Below, piece by piece: positions 1-11,471 of a DNA stretch of 64,000 nucleotides (its first letter is position 1; every line of letters begins with the position of its first letter). The position numbers and the translations under genes were made by a program. Location of the stretch: the NCBI GenBank assembly GCA_013398295.1, contig VZSF01008499.1, positions 1,082,899 to 1,146,898 on the forward strand, given 5' to 3'. The notes beneath the pieces are model-generated. The model had not been told where the DNA came from, did not search any database, and worked only from the letters and a program-made list of their open reading frames with translations. The stretch comes from Chionis minor (Eukaryota; Chordata; Aves; Charadriiformes; Chionididae).

Positions 1-357
1 TAAAAAGGGGAAAAATTGTTTCATTAAACAGTCAAAAGTAGAACTTGGGATATAAACTTTAAGCACCTTTTTTAATTTTTCATAGTGACTCATTAAAAAT
101 GAATGGGTACAGAAAGACTGAGTTCAAAGTCTTCCTCTTTGGCAGTCTCTTTTCCAGCCTCTCTTTTTATTCTCTGTAGTGAATTCTAAGAAATCTAAAA
201 TGCTCTGGGATCCGCTTTGTCTGTATTATTTCTTCTAGTATATTGATACCTGATTTATATTTATATTGATAATTGATTCATATTCATCTGTAGGGCATTT
301 TGTAAGCTGTCACCTGTAGTGGAAAACATGTGCAACTGATTGACTGAATATTGATTT
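1..357. other. unique AT-rich DNA, nothing recognised
   Basis: No gene, repeat family or RNA is recognised in this stretch. It ends where the first CR1 tail begins. Confidence 0.5.
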
Positions 358-1073
358 AATAGAATCATAGAATGATTCAGCTTCGAAAGGTTCTCGGGAG
401 GTGTCTAGTCCAACTTGCTATTTAAAGCAGGGTCAGCCCAGGCTGCTCAGGGCTTGATCCAGCTGGATCCTGAAAGCCTCCAAGGCTGGAGACTGCACAG
501 CCTCCTTGGGCAGCCAGTTGCATCATCTGAGTGTACTAATAGTGAAAAAATGTCCTTCCTTATAACCAGTGTGTCATCTTCAGTTTGCCTGTTGTCTTTC
601 TCCCTCCTAACCAGTGGGTCATCTTCAGTTTGCCTGTTGTCTTTCTCCCTCCTGCTGTGGACCGTTTTAGCTACATCTTCTTGGTAACCTCTCCACGGGC
701 ACTGGGGTGTTGCTATCGGGTATCCCCAAAGCCATCCCTTCTCCCAGCTGAACGTGTCCTGGACCCTGAGCCTCTCCTTGCAGGACAGTTGCTCTCATGT
801 GTGTCAACTGGGGGTGCTCCCTCAATTTTCTGCCATCTGAAAACTTGATGAGCGAGCACCCTGCCTCTTCCAGGCCGTTGTCGAAGTTGCTAAATATGAC
901 AGGTTCCAGGAGAGAACATTGTGGGAGACAGCAGTGAAAGCCTTGTTGGGATAAAGGACATCCACTGCTTTCCTGTCATTCACAAATCCAGTCATTTTAT
1001 GAAAGACAATCAGATTGGGAAGGCATGATTTACCCTTGGTAAATCCATGCTGACTGTTCTGAGTTGGCAAGCT
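358..1073 (-). mobile_element. CR1 LINE fragment, 5'-truncated, minus strand
   Basis: The left end carries the complement of the CR1 3' terminal motif (ATAGAATCATAGAATG), followed by the usual tail text 'gtctagtccaacttgct'. The element is therefore read right to left. Its far end encodes reverse-transcriptase residues, so it covers part of ORF2 plus the 3' UTR. It is diverged and has internal losses, because RT motif A and motif C regions sit much closer than in a full CR1. A 45-bp segment is duplicated in tandem at 564-608 / 609-653. 5' truncation is normal for CR1 insertion. The outer boundary at 1073 is approximate. Confidence 0.9.
564..653. repeat. 45-bp tandem duplication inside the CR1 fragment
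   Basis: Two adjacent 45-bp copies (564-608 and 609-653) both begin AACCAGTG and end TTTCTCCCTCCT. They differ at about one position, so the duplication is younger than the CR1 insertion that contains it. Confidence 0.85.
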
Positions 1074-1079
1074 TGGCAC
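822..1079 (-). pseudogene. CR1 ORF2 reverse transcriptase remnant
   Basis: Read on the minus strand, this open stretch gives residues typical of the CR1 reverse transcriptase: QHGFTKGKSCLPNLIVF, then KAVDV.Y and AF.AVSHNVL, which corresponds to the motif A block. It then runs into a motif C-like KFSDGRKLRE, where the second catalytic aspartate of the usual FADD is glycine. The segment between these motifs is shortened, the frame is not maintained through the rest of the element, and no ORF1 or endonuclease is attached. It is a dead fragment and not a host gene. Confidence 0.8.
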
Positions 1080-4000
1080 TTAATAAGCAGTATGAAGGCT
1101 GAATAACTTCTAAAGTGCATGAAATGTGACAGTTTTGTCAAACTATTATACTAGGGAGTAGTTTCAGAGGAACTGTGGTGTATGTTGGAAGCACAAATGA
1201 AAGCATTTTGAAGGTCTGCAGGGTACTGTTGACCTTATACTTTTTATCTCAGACTCATAATTTCTTTGTGTCTTTGCATTTAATTTCTATTCCTGGTGTA
1301 AGGTTGCAGGCACAAGGGAAAACGGGAGAATTTGCTATTGATGTTTTTACTGCAGAATGTGAATGCTGATTTTTGTCGTTAAATCTAAAATTTCTGTCAG
1401 TGTCTTATTGCTCTGAAATGTCTCTGAGCCACCGAGAATCTTTTACTTGGCACTACAGTAAAAATAATAGCTATTTTAGGAAAGTCACGGTCATGCAACT
1501 GATAAGCCTATCTAAAAGAGTGAATCTTCCTTGCTGTTAAGCAAGAAGCAGTTGCCTATTAAAGCAGCGATACTTCTAAATCTCTGATGTGTATCTTTCA
1601 CGTTTACATTTAAAAATGTATTTAACTATATTACTGACCTAGAACTAGATTGTATGCTCTGTTACAGTGGTTGTATGTGAAACATCCCTTTCCACTGCCC
1701 TTTCCGCAGTGTTTTGAATACTGGTACTTGAACTGCCTTTTGCAGTATGATGTAACTAAAGTCAAAGTGGCAATATAAATGATTAACCACACACTAGTGG
1801 AAAGGATTGTGAGTAAAGGAAATGATGTACTAATAATTCAATTGGAAAAAGTTGCACTCTAGTGGATTATTACATATTAATTATCCAGAGGTGGTTTCAT
1901 TTACTTGGATTATACTAGTGCTTCATGAGGCCTGCATGTATGAAATCCCTAGAGCAAGCACTGCAAGAACTACATGATTATTTCTCTTTTAATGCCTATG
2001 TATATTTTGAGTCTCCAATGAGAGTATCTCAGTTTAACCAGCTTTCAGCGAAGTTTTATTGGAAGAAATATTAGAATGGCTTAATAGCACAATGCCTGCA
2101 CTGTGTTATTTTTAATGTCACACTCCTTCCTATTCCTTTTAGTTTTATGACATAGCCTGATATGACATGACTAGACCCAAGCTTCAAGAGAATGACATAT
2201 TTTGTTTTCTAGTCAGAATGTTTAAGCCTCATGTCTCAACTGGGACAGAAACTGGAATGCTGAATATAGATGTACTTTAAAGCTTAGTTATCAGAGATAT
2301 ATGGCCTGTAGGTAGATCAAATATTTTTTTTTTTTTTTGTATGTCTGAGGAAAGAATTAATAAAACCACATTTTAAAACCAATTTGACAATGGATTCTGT
2401 TACTATGGAGAGAAATGAGAAGATAAAGGAATGATCTGTGGGAAATGTTGAGGCAATCTCTTGGAGGCATGTAGATAGAGATGTGGTTGGGAACAAGGTC
2501 TTGGATATATTTATTTCTTTGCCATTTGAATTAAACATTATAAATGATAAGTTAATAACATCTGATAAAAGGTGTGGCATAGAGGATTTAAATATAGTAG
2601 ATCAATTGTAGGTACTAAATCAATTGTACACGTGGCAGACTTTCAGTGTTTGAGTCTAGCTCTCAAGTGTGTTTGTTGGATGCATTAAGGAAAAGCTAAC
2701 CAAGAAATATGAATATTTCTAAGGGTATGTAATCTAGGGCAGTGTGGTGGTACCTGAGCTGTGGTAAACAAGTGGTCCCTGGAGTCAACCTTCGTTCGTT
2801 AACATGAAGCTAATGAGCTAAGTTTTGTTACACCATTATAAATATTACTAGTTTAAGAAACAATTTCTATTTTATGTGAAATATAGCACATGAACCATAT
2901 GTTGTATGTGCTTAATGAGCAACATTTAAATTTTGATGAAGAATGATTCCCCCCCTCCCTTTTTTGGGCAGAGCAGTTAGCAGTGTCTTGCAGGCACATT
3001 CTGGGTTACTGAGTTTATTCGGTTGCTTATTGTGCAGTAAAATGAAATAACTGAAGAACACAGGAGTTACAGGCTGGTGACAGTGCTATTACTGTGCCTA
3101 ATATATCTAACAAGGCACTGAACTGCTGCCTGTGGGGGTTATTCCTTAGAAAACACTTTCACAATTGTAATTGCACCTTTCCTTCTTATGTGCATCTTGT
3201 TAATCTTAGCTTTAAAGTGTATAGTAGGTTTTTAATTTCATTTGTTAATTTCAAAAGTGCAATAAATTCTACATCTAATACAGGGGGAAAAAAGTGATCA
3301 TGAAGGTTATGCTGCTGAGCAGAAACAAAGCTCAATAAATTACAAAGGCAACACAGGTTATAAGTTACCAAGCTGTTTGGACACTGAAGATTATTTAATA
3401 GTAGTGGACATGACTAGTCAGAGGCTCATCATGCAACCTGTATTCTTATTAATTGTTCTTATTTGACCAACTCTGCAGAATTTGCAGAATGAGAACATGA
3501 GTCACTTGCCTTATATGGTGTTTGAAATTACTCTGTTAGAGTAAAATCACCAAAATTGGAGGTAGAGGTTGAAAAAATGGAGAGTCTGTAGGATGTTTTC
3601 TCTGTATGAATAAATATATTTGGACAAGGAAAAAAAAATATGGTTTGCATATTCCTCCATCACATGGATATTACAATGCAAGATAGTATCTAAAGGGCCT
3701 TAATTTATTTAGGATTAAAGCTATAACTTAAGTGGGAGGGCTATGTCTAATGTTCCATCATTCATTATGAGCATTTGAGCAGCCTTAAGGGTTTGATTTT
3801 TTTTAAAATTATGATGAAAATAAACTGTTAAAAAACATAAACTGTAAAAAGCTAATTAAAATCTTACATAAAATTGTTCTCAGATCTGTATAATAATTTT
3901 CTTCTGGCCTTTTAAGTATTTGATCTGTGTATTACATCACTCTTTTTCCATTTGAAAGGTACCTGAAATGAACCAGAAAGAATAGTGTCATTTGACTGTC

Positions 4001-7000
4001 ATCTTAATTATGAATGTTCTAGGTCATTCGATTCATGCAGTAGCAAATTATTTTTTTTTTTGTTTCTTACCAACTTATGACCCACTTCCAGTGTTATAAA
4101 TACATTATTTTAACAGTAGGAAAAAATGTCTTATTAGTCAGCTATTAGCAAAAGATACCAGGAATCCAAAGTTTCTTATGTATTTGTATGTTGGGTTAGG
4201 GAACATAAATCATCTGTAGCAGGACTGCGCTTACAGTCAGTCTTGAACACAAATACATATACATTTCATTCTTTTTTATGAGAGAAGAAATGACTATCTC
4301 TTAAAAACAAACAAACCCACCCACATGCTTAACTGATGTTATTACTGGCACTTCTTTAGGTCTTTTCTATCTGATGTGCTGCCGCCATCTTTTCTCAAGG
4401 TACTGCTGCTGTCATTATGAATCTTTTTCTAGGGAAACAGGGAAAAAGGAAATTCAAAAGGGAGAAGGCTATTGTCTGATTTGGTTTTGCTGCTCTTCTT
4501 CAAGAGATGCGTTGAGATGGATCCAGGGTACCTGTTCCCTTGCCAACCATAAACTAAGGGTATACATGTTACTGGTGTAGCTGAATAGCTCTTCTGTCAG
4601 TCCAGTTCTGTGGTGGAGACATGCAGCCCCAAAGTATGCAGGATCACTACTGCTTTGACGATAACTTTCCCTCCCTATAACAGAAACACCTGTATAGAGC
4701 CCAGAGCAAAGCTTTTTCAAAGACAGAAAACTGGCCAACTTAAGCAGAGGAAGTCATAGCAATGTGGATAAACGTACAAAGGAAGGCTGTTAAGGAGAAA
4801 GGATAAGTTGGTCAACCTAAAAAGAAATTACTTCAAAATGCACGAGACATGCTGTGCACTTACATATCTTACTCTGAAGCAATTTGATCCAGATATGGTT
4901 TAAATGTCCCAAATCCAAGCCTTTTGTGCAAAATCAGATCATTTTTTTGCTAAAATACAAAATTAAATGCCTGTGAATAAGGTCGTATAATAGAATATCT
5001 GACAGACTGCAGAAATGTAAGCAGTCATCATTGTAATGAAAATTTTATTTTGATTAGTAGGAAAGTTCAGCTAGATCAAGAATACAGATTTTTTTTTTTC
5101 CCCTGTTGAGGAATTGAAACTGTGCTAAGTTGATCCTGTCATTCACTTTGAAATATCAAATTTTTTAAAAATACTTAATACCTTTGTCATTGAGTGAATG
5201 CTGTTCCTTTTATGAGATTTTTTTATTGTGTGAATGTGACCTTGCTCTGGGTCATGATTCTGTTTAATCTTTTACTCTGATTTTTAACACAGAAGAAAGA
5301 ACAATACGCAACAGATCACAACATGAACAAGGTTATTTTCTTGAAGATTATGTGCTGTGATTTTTCAGTAGCACTCTGGCACAGAATCTTGATGATTGCC
5401 ATCAGCCCTGAATGCAGGGTTATTTTATCCTTTGTCAGCTGCTGAAAGACCTTTTAATGAAAATACAAAAGCCTTCTGCCAAGAGAAGGTCGAAATGTCT
5501 GTTGATCGCAAATGTTTAAAGGGCTGATAAACTCTCTTAAGATAGATTAAATATAATATTTATTGTTATAATGTTACTGTAATTTATTGAGACTATGTAC
5601 AGGGTTAATGGACAAGGAAGTCCTCATCTGTTTCACATAGATCCTATATCTGGCCTTGCAGGACTCTACACTAAGCTTTAAAGCAAAAACCTGCATATTC
5701 AGGCAGGTATAAGAGAACTAACAGTCTTATCAGATAGCCATGCATTTCAAGAACCCTACCTTAAAAATCCAGCCTCTAGGTCTATCTATGTAGATATATT
5801 TAAGTATGGTGTAAGTGTAGGAGCAGCGCTTTAATGTGCATGTTTTGTGCTGGTCTTTCTGATTTATCTTATTTTTATTATAATTCGTTATAAAATAGAA
5901 ATAGACAAATTATAAATTTTGTTAAATTATTAAAATTACTTATGTTTATTATAAATGTTTTATTATAAATATATTAAATAAAATATTTCTAATCATTTTA
6001 TTATAACAATATTCCTGTCTTCTATAACTTGCACAAGAATTTGAAATCTTTTAGTCTGCTGAATGCATGCTAGAAAACGGAATGCAAAGGAATGACTTTA
6101 TGAATGTCAGAAAATGTTTAAAATGGCAGATGACTTCAGGGTTTTGAGAGTGACAACTATAAAATCTTTTTTTTTTCTTTGAGAAAGTAAATGAATTGCA
6201 GCTGACAATTGGGGGAAAAAAACCGAGGCAGTCTATTAATGATAAAAGATTCAGAAAATTTAGCTTAATCTATAATGATATGTATTACTGACTTAGATTT
6301 GGTTTTAATATGTAATAAATGGTAAGTATGTTTAGCAATTCCCATTCCACAATGTAAAGGAATAAAAATAAATAATTAAAAAGGGAAATACTGAAACTAT
6401 TTATAAACTGGAAGCTTACCAAGAGGAAATACCAGTTGTATATAATTTTCATATATAATTTTGTAGATGACTGGCCAGAAGACTATGACAGCAATTTTAA
6501 GACAATATAACTGTACTTGGGAATAGAAACTAGTTTATATAAATATAGTAATATATCTTCTGTTTATATCTCTTTAAGTTTTCTAGGCATATTTTTGTAA
6601 GTAATCTTTTGTTAGATTTGTCTTATACTGTTTACTGTAGAGTCAATTCTAGGAAAATATTCTGCTCCATCAGAAGCAGTGTTTTCTTAAGCACTTCAAG
6701 ATGTCAGAGGTATTTTTAATAATTAAGAGAAGGTTTGTTAAAGAAAAAGAGAATTGCAAACTTCCTAAGCTTTTTCACTTATTGACAACCCAGATGTGAA
6801 GGGAAATTGGTCTGCTCTGATCCATCAAAATCCACGTAGAGGAAATTTATGTTGATTAGAAGTCTAATTATGAGTCCTTTTTTGAAATCTAATTGCTTGT
6901 AAAAGGTACAAGAATGAACAAGTAGAAGGTTGTTACCCTCTGTACAGGTTCGGTAAAATGCCAGCTGGCGGGGCGTTGCTTTCCTCATCTCACTCGTTCT

Positions 7001-7589
7001 AAGTGCTTTAGCCTTGATGTGGATATAAAAGTATCTTTTTTCAGTTTCAGCCTGATTTGAGTTCCACATTCTCTGAAAATTATTCCTGGTCTACAGAGAT
7101 GTGAGAGAGAGGAAAAATAGAACTGTAAGTCTCTTAAGAGAGAATCAGGATGTTTTGGTGATATATATAAAAAAATAATAATTGTCAGTTCGAATTCATC
7201 AGAGTGTTTTTTTTTTTTTTTCCCCCCTTCTGATCTTAGGTCATGCCCAAGTAACAATGTCTAGGAAAAAAAAATCCACAGGTCTTTGAACAATGCAGGT
7301 ATATGGGGGAGATATTCCAAGGTTATTTGTCCCTCAAGTATGTAATTTTGAATGGGAGTGTTCATTTTTATGTGGGAAAGATCTTTGAGTAAAACTGAGA
7401 TGTCACTGAAAACTCAAGAAAAATCCTGTGAATTTTGCCAGAAATGAGATTAGTACAGTAACTTTTAGACCCACATTATGACAGTAAGACTGTTCTTTCT
7501 CAGAAGGGTCTATAAGTGTACAGCTTATTAGAAAATGGGCAACAAAATTTAGGACAAAAGTAGCATCGTAAGTATTATTTGTAGATCTC
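1074..7589. other. unique AT-rich DNA with T-runs
   Basis: I see no gene or classified repeat. It contains homopolymer T-runs at 2324-2338, 4051-4061, 5089-5099, 6167-6176 and 7207-7221, a C-run near 2949-2955, and an especially A+T-rich patch at about 5865-6010. Scattered open frames of 60-96 codons show no recognisable domain or conserved motif and fit chance expectation. The block at about 5360-5545 is less repetitive and could be conserved non-coding DNA. Confidence 0.55.
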
Positions 7590-8079
7590 AGGCCTTACTG
7601 GTCTCACAACCAGTGTCCTCAGTTGAAATTCAGCCTGAGACTGACAGGCATCAGCAGGAGGATGTTGTCAGAGATTTCCTTTGGCAGCCTTTCCTTACTC
7701 TGGCAGCCCCTTTCTGGCCCTATATGTGCTGTAGCTCTGGGATGTCTCTGCAAACCTCTTTCTGCTGACCCTAACCCATGCTCCTCAGATAAGTCTTCAC
7801 CCAGGACCAACAGCCATGACCCAGAGAGAGAGGCTTTCAGGAGAAATGTCTTTTGGCAGCCTTCCCCTTTGTTTGTTAGGCCTTTTAGCCCTACTTATGC
7901 TGCAGCTCTAGGATCTACCTTTCTTCTCAACCCTAAGTCTAGGACCTCATCTGAACCTTAGCCAGAGACCAAGAGCTATAAGGAAAATTTTCTGCTGTCC
8001 ACCCCTTGGTTTGTCAACCCCTTTTCAGCCTAACTTGGCAGCTTTAGGCTGTCTTTATTTCCAGATCCTAGCCATAAGA
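7590..8079. repeat. unclassified degenerate tandem repeat, about 3 units
   Basis: A block more G+C-rich than its surroundings is built of diverged repeats. Unit 1 starts at 7681 (TTGGCAGCCTTTCC), unit 2 at 7853 (TTGGCAGCCTTCCCC, 172 bp later), and a shorter unit 3 at about 7992 (TGCTGTCCACCCCTTGG). Shared later text includes GCTGTAGCTCTGGGAT / GCTGCAGCTCTAGGAT, then an 'AACCCTAA' word, then 'GACC(A)A..AGC' and an AG-rich segment. The sequence at 7618-7680 matches the end of a preceding partial unit. An open frame at 7623-7961 (112 codons) runs through units 1 and 2, but the unit length is not a multiple of three and I recognise no protein. The family is unknown to me; it could be an old minisatellite or an LTR-internal piece. 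Confidence 0.6.
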
Positions 8080-8738
8080 ATAATTGCAGGCCATAACAAT
8101 ATTTAATGAGGGTGTGTTTGGCAACTTTTAATCTTTTTGGAAAACGTATCAGGCTTTTGTCCTTATGATGAATGTGCTGTAAATTCATATGCTGTATCCT
8201 GAAAAGGCAGACTGTTAGTCTTCTCAGATTCTTGTTCTTACATGTTTTGGTTTATACTAGAATTCATATTGATGGGAGATAGTTACTTTTATGGTATACA
8301 ACAAGTGGAAAGATCTGTCTAAAGTCTTCCAGATGAACAAATCTGAAAGTCTGTGTAAAGAGGACTTTCCTTTATTCTCCAACTACTGTATTCTCTCAAT
8401 CCCCCAAAGTAATTGAAATACTTAATTTTGTAGGTGTTGCATTTATGATGCATACAGATCTGTTGTGCATAACAGAGATGTAAACACTTCTACATTTCAT
8501 TTCAAGGAAGAAGTGCTCTCATGTGACCAGTGAATATCACTATCACACTTATTTTAAAAGCATGTTCAACTACATCTTTAACTTGAAGATGAAACTTTAA
8601 CATATAATAATATCTTTCACTATAGCATCTGGCATAGAAACAAATACATTGTCTGCGTGGAGGGAAAAAATCAACTTTGCTTATCTAGCAAACGCAGAAT
8701 GTAATTTCACATGGTGTGTCTGTTTTACTGGCAGATTT
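8080..8738. other. unique DNA, nothing recognised
   Basis: No gene or repeat family is recognised between the degenerate tandem repeat and the next CR1 tail. Confidence 0.5.
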
Positions 8739-10025
8739 TATAGAATCATAGAGCGGTTAGACTTGGAAAGGACCTAAAAGATCATCTAGTTCCTGCCATG
8801 GGCAGGGACACCTCCCACTAGACCAGGTTGTGCTCTAAGCCGCATCCAGCCTGGCCTTGAACACTTCCGGGGATGGAGAATCCACAGTGTCCCTGGGCAA
8901 CATGTTCCAGTGTCTCACCGTCCTCACAGTAAAGAATTTCCTCCCGGTGTTTTTGCCTGACTACTTCTTTGTTGGGATGCATTGCTCCTGAGCTTGGAGG
9001 AGGTGATCCTTGAACATTAGCCAGCTTTTTTCAGCCCCTCTTCCCTCCAGGGCTTTATCCCATGGTACTCTACCAAGCAGATCCCTGAAGAGGCCAAAGT
9101 CTGCTCTCCTGAAGTCCAGGATAGTGACCTTACTGCACGCTCTCCTTGCAGCCCTAAGGATCTTGAAGTCCTCCAACTCGTGGTCACTGCAGCCAAGGCT
9201 GCCTTTGAGCTTCATGTTCCCTGCTTGCCCCTCCTTGTTGGTGAGATCAAGGTCTAGCATGGCACCTCTCCTCATTGGCTATTGTATCAGTTGGAGAAGA
9301 ACGTTATCGTTGACCCGTTCCAGGAACCTCCTGGATTGCTTATGTCCTGCTGTGTTGTCCCTCCAACAGATACCAGTGTGGTGCAAGGCCCATGAGGACC
9401 AGGGCTTGCAAATGTGAGGCTGCTCCTATCTGTCTATAAAGGGCCTCATCCCCTCGGGCTTCCTGGGCATGTGGCCTGTAGGAGACCCCCACTGTAACTG
9501 CACCTGCCCCTGCCCTCCCTTTAATCCTGACCCATAAGTTCTCGGTTGGCTCCTCATCCATCCCCAGGCAGAGCTCGACGCATTCCAGCTGGTCCTTGAT
9601 ATCAAGGGTGACACCCCATCTTTGTCTCCCCTAGCTGTCCTTTCTAAAGAGTCTGTATCCTTCCACTCCAACACTCCAGTCATAGGAGCCATCCTACCAC
9701 GTCTTCGCAATGCCTGTAAGATCATAGCCTTGCAGGCGTGTACATGTGTCTCAACTCTTCCTGTTTATTCCCCATGCTCTGTGTGTTTGCATAGAGGGCA
9801 AGTCAGGCCCCCGATGAAGCTGGCTTACTGGCTGGAGTGGCTGGAATTCCTTTGTGCTGCACTCCACGTGCTCTCCTGTTCACCTGTGATCCTTCCTCAG
9901 GCTCTGGGTGTCTGTTGCTGGCGCTGTCAGCAATTAAGGGAATTCGCTCCTAGTCTGTTTGTCCTGTCTGTGTATTGGAGTCTATTTATGTATTTCTGTT
10001 GTGAAAGCGTCTTATGTTCACTGTG
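8739..10025 (-). mobile_element. CR1 LINE, minus strand, internally deleted
   Basis: The left end carries the complement of the CR1 terminus (TATAGAATCATAGAG) and the standard CR1 tail (8739 to about 8945). Next to it, from about 8957 rightwards, lies the ORF2 endonuclease domain, read on the minus strand up to roughly 9780. The whole reverse-transcriptase domain that should lie between endonuclease and tail is missing, so this is an internal deletion and not simple 5' truncation. The sequence from 9780 to 10025 looks like the upstream ORF2 leader or 5' region of a CR1, but that outer boundary is uncertain. Frameshifts and stops are present. Confidence 0.88.
8961..9780 (-). pseudogene. CR1 ORF2 endonuclease remnant
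   Basis: Minus-strand translation in shifting frames gives an APE-type LINE endonuclease: MDEEPTENLWVRIKGRAGAG, GVSYRPHAQEARGDEALYRQ, a block resembling the ALVLMGDFN motif, then LGCSDHELEDFKIL with the C-terminal SDH of this endonuclease family, and finally LDFRRADFGLFRDLLGRVPW. At least three frame changes separate these blocks (open stretches 9426-9725, 9340-9561 and 8961-9275). The reading stops at about 8960, where the 3' tail is joined directly. It is non-functional. Confidence 0.85.
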
Positions 10026-10393
10026 AGTGACTAAGGTATAAAACAATGAAAAATAATGTGGCTTTTTTATCTCAGTAATGTGTCTAGGAAACAAATGGAC
10101 ATTTATGTATGATATTATAGTAAATTTCCTGCTATTTAATTAAAATAGATCACTGGCATTCAAGATAAACTAAGCAAAATCAAATACAAATATCTTCTCT
10201 GTGTTTAATATAGGAGTAGATTTCCCTGTTTCATTTTATGTTAGAAAATGTGAGGCTATACACACTTGGAAACCATCAGTATCATTTGTTCTTTTTATCT
10301 CTGAAACTGCAAACTGTAAAGCAGTAGTGTTTTGGGATTTTGGGGTTTTTAGTTTGGGATGGGTTTTTAGTTTGGTGTTTTTTTTTTTTCTTG
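10026..10393 (+). other. unique DNA ending in a G/T-rich tract
   Basis: No gene is recognised. The stretch 10328-10389 is almost purely G and T on the plus strand and ends in 12 T residues (10378-10389), directly before the splice-like site at 10396|10397 and the left edge of the 1077-bp duplication. Confidence 0.55.
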
Positions 10394-10402
10394 CAGGTAA
10401 GT
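10376..10402 (+). promoter_or_regulatory. candidate recursive splice site (ratchet point) 1
   Basis: A 12-T polypyrimidine tract runs through CTTGCAG into GTAAGT, so a near-ideal 3' splice site is joined with zero exon length to a consensus 5' splice site (boundary 10396|10397). This is the known recursive-splicing layout (Yn-NCAG|GTAAGT) of long introns in flies and vertebrates. The motif is seen directly; use in splicing is inferred. The downstream donor part is repeated at 11472-11480 by the assembly duplication, but that second copy lacks the T tract. Confidence 0.45.
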
Positions 10403-11470
10403 AGTTTGATAATCTTGAAATGAAACTGGCACAACGTGAATCCTTATAGCAAAAACCTAAATATGTCTATAAAAATAAATATATAAAAATTATATAGTTT
10501 ACTATAGTACAACACTTGACTGCATGTTTTTCTTGCTCTGAAGGCAGGATGAGAGAATCAAATTGGCTTTTAATTAAGGCCCTTAATAAACTAGTGAAAG
10601 ACATCCTGATACTCAAATGCTAAGTGTGAGAAAGGTCCACAAGACCCTAGAAAAATTTTGCACTGTGGTCCTCAAAACAGTGAGGAGTTGTCGTGGGTTT
10701 GGGCCTCAAACCAGGACAGGAGTGTAACTTACTTTACTTTTCTGGGGATGAAATGTGTTAATATGACTTTATATTGTTAAAAGGAGAAGACTGTGATTAT
10801 CTGCAAGAGTAAACAACATGCTAGCTTTATTTTTAAGGTCTAGTGCTAGTAGTAGAAGTAGTTTCTACTCAAATGAAGATAACTTTTTGCAACAGGGTAT
10901 CTCTTGAATAAATGAGAAAACAACCAAGAAGAATGGGATTGAGAGAAACTTGCAATTTTATGAAAGACGACATAACTGAGTTTTGACTATTTCTCAAGCT
11001 ATGTATTGTGATGATCAGGAAAAATATTTTGCTTTGAAATACCTACAGCCTCTCACTGTTACTGTCAATATGTCAGGCACCGGTAGGTTCCAGACTCAAA
11101 TGTTGTGTAGGTCTGGTCTAGTATATCTATATTCAATGAAGTCAGAAAGGAGAAAAAGGAAAGGTTAAAAGAAACAACCTACTTTCAATGCCTGTTTCTT
11201 CGTGGGCAAGTTGTCTAGGTGGTTATTAACGACACAGGGTGCAGAGATGCTGGCACTGCCTTTGAGTTAAATCACAGTCCTGGAAGACTTCCAGGCACTT
11301 CTGCTGAGAGCTGTCGTGAGACAATTTAATGGCCTGTATCCCTGTTCATCAGAAGCTGATAGAGGTTTTTTTGGTTGGCTAATTATTTCTGTTTGGCATC
11401 AGTCATTGTTTTGCTTCATTCAGGTTCTCCCTCTCCTTCATTTCCAGGAATAACTGTTAACAAGCTGTAG
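10394..11470. repeat. left copy of a perfect 1077-bp direct duplication
   Basis: From CAGGTAAGTAGTTTG at 10394 to AACAAGCTGTAG at 11470 the sequence matches 11472-12548 at every position I compared, at a constant offset of 1078. The copies are separated only by one N. No mobile-element hallmarks such as terminal motifs, a target-site duplication or a tail are seen. The best reading is two overlapping contig ends joined without merging. Confidence 0.95.
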
Positions 11471-11471
11471 N
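11471..11471. other. assembly gap (single N)
   Basis: The only ambiguous base noticed in the window lies exactly at the junction of the two identical 1077-bp copies. It marks a contig join and not a biological feature. Confidence 0.95.

Noticed and set aside
9010..10026. Plus-strand open frames of 134-135 codons across 9010-10026
   Set aside because: They are antisense shadows of the minus-strand CR1 endonuclease region.
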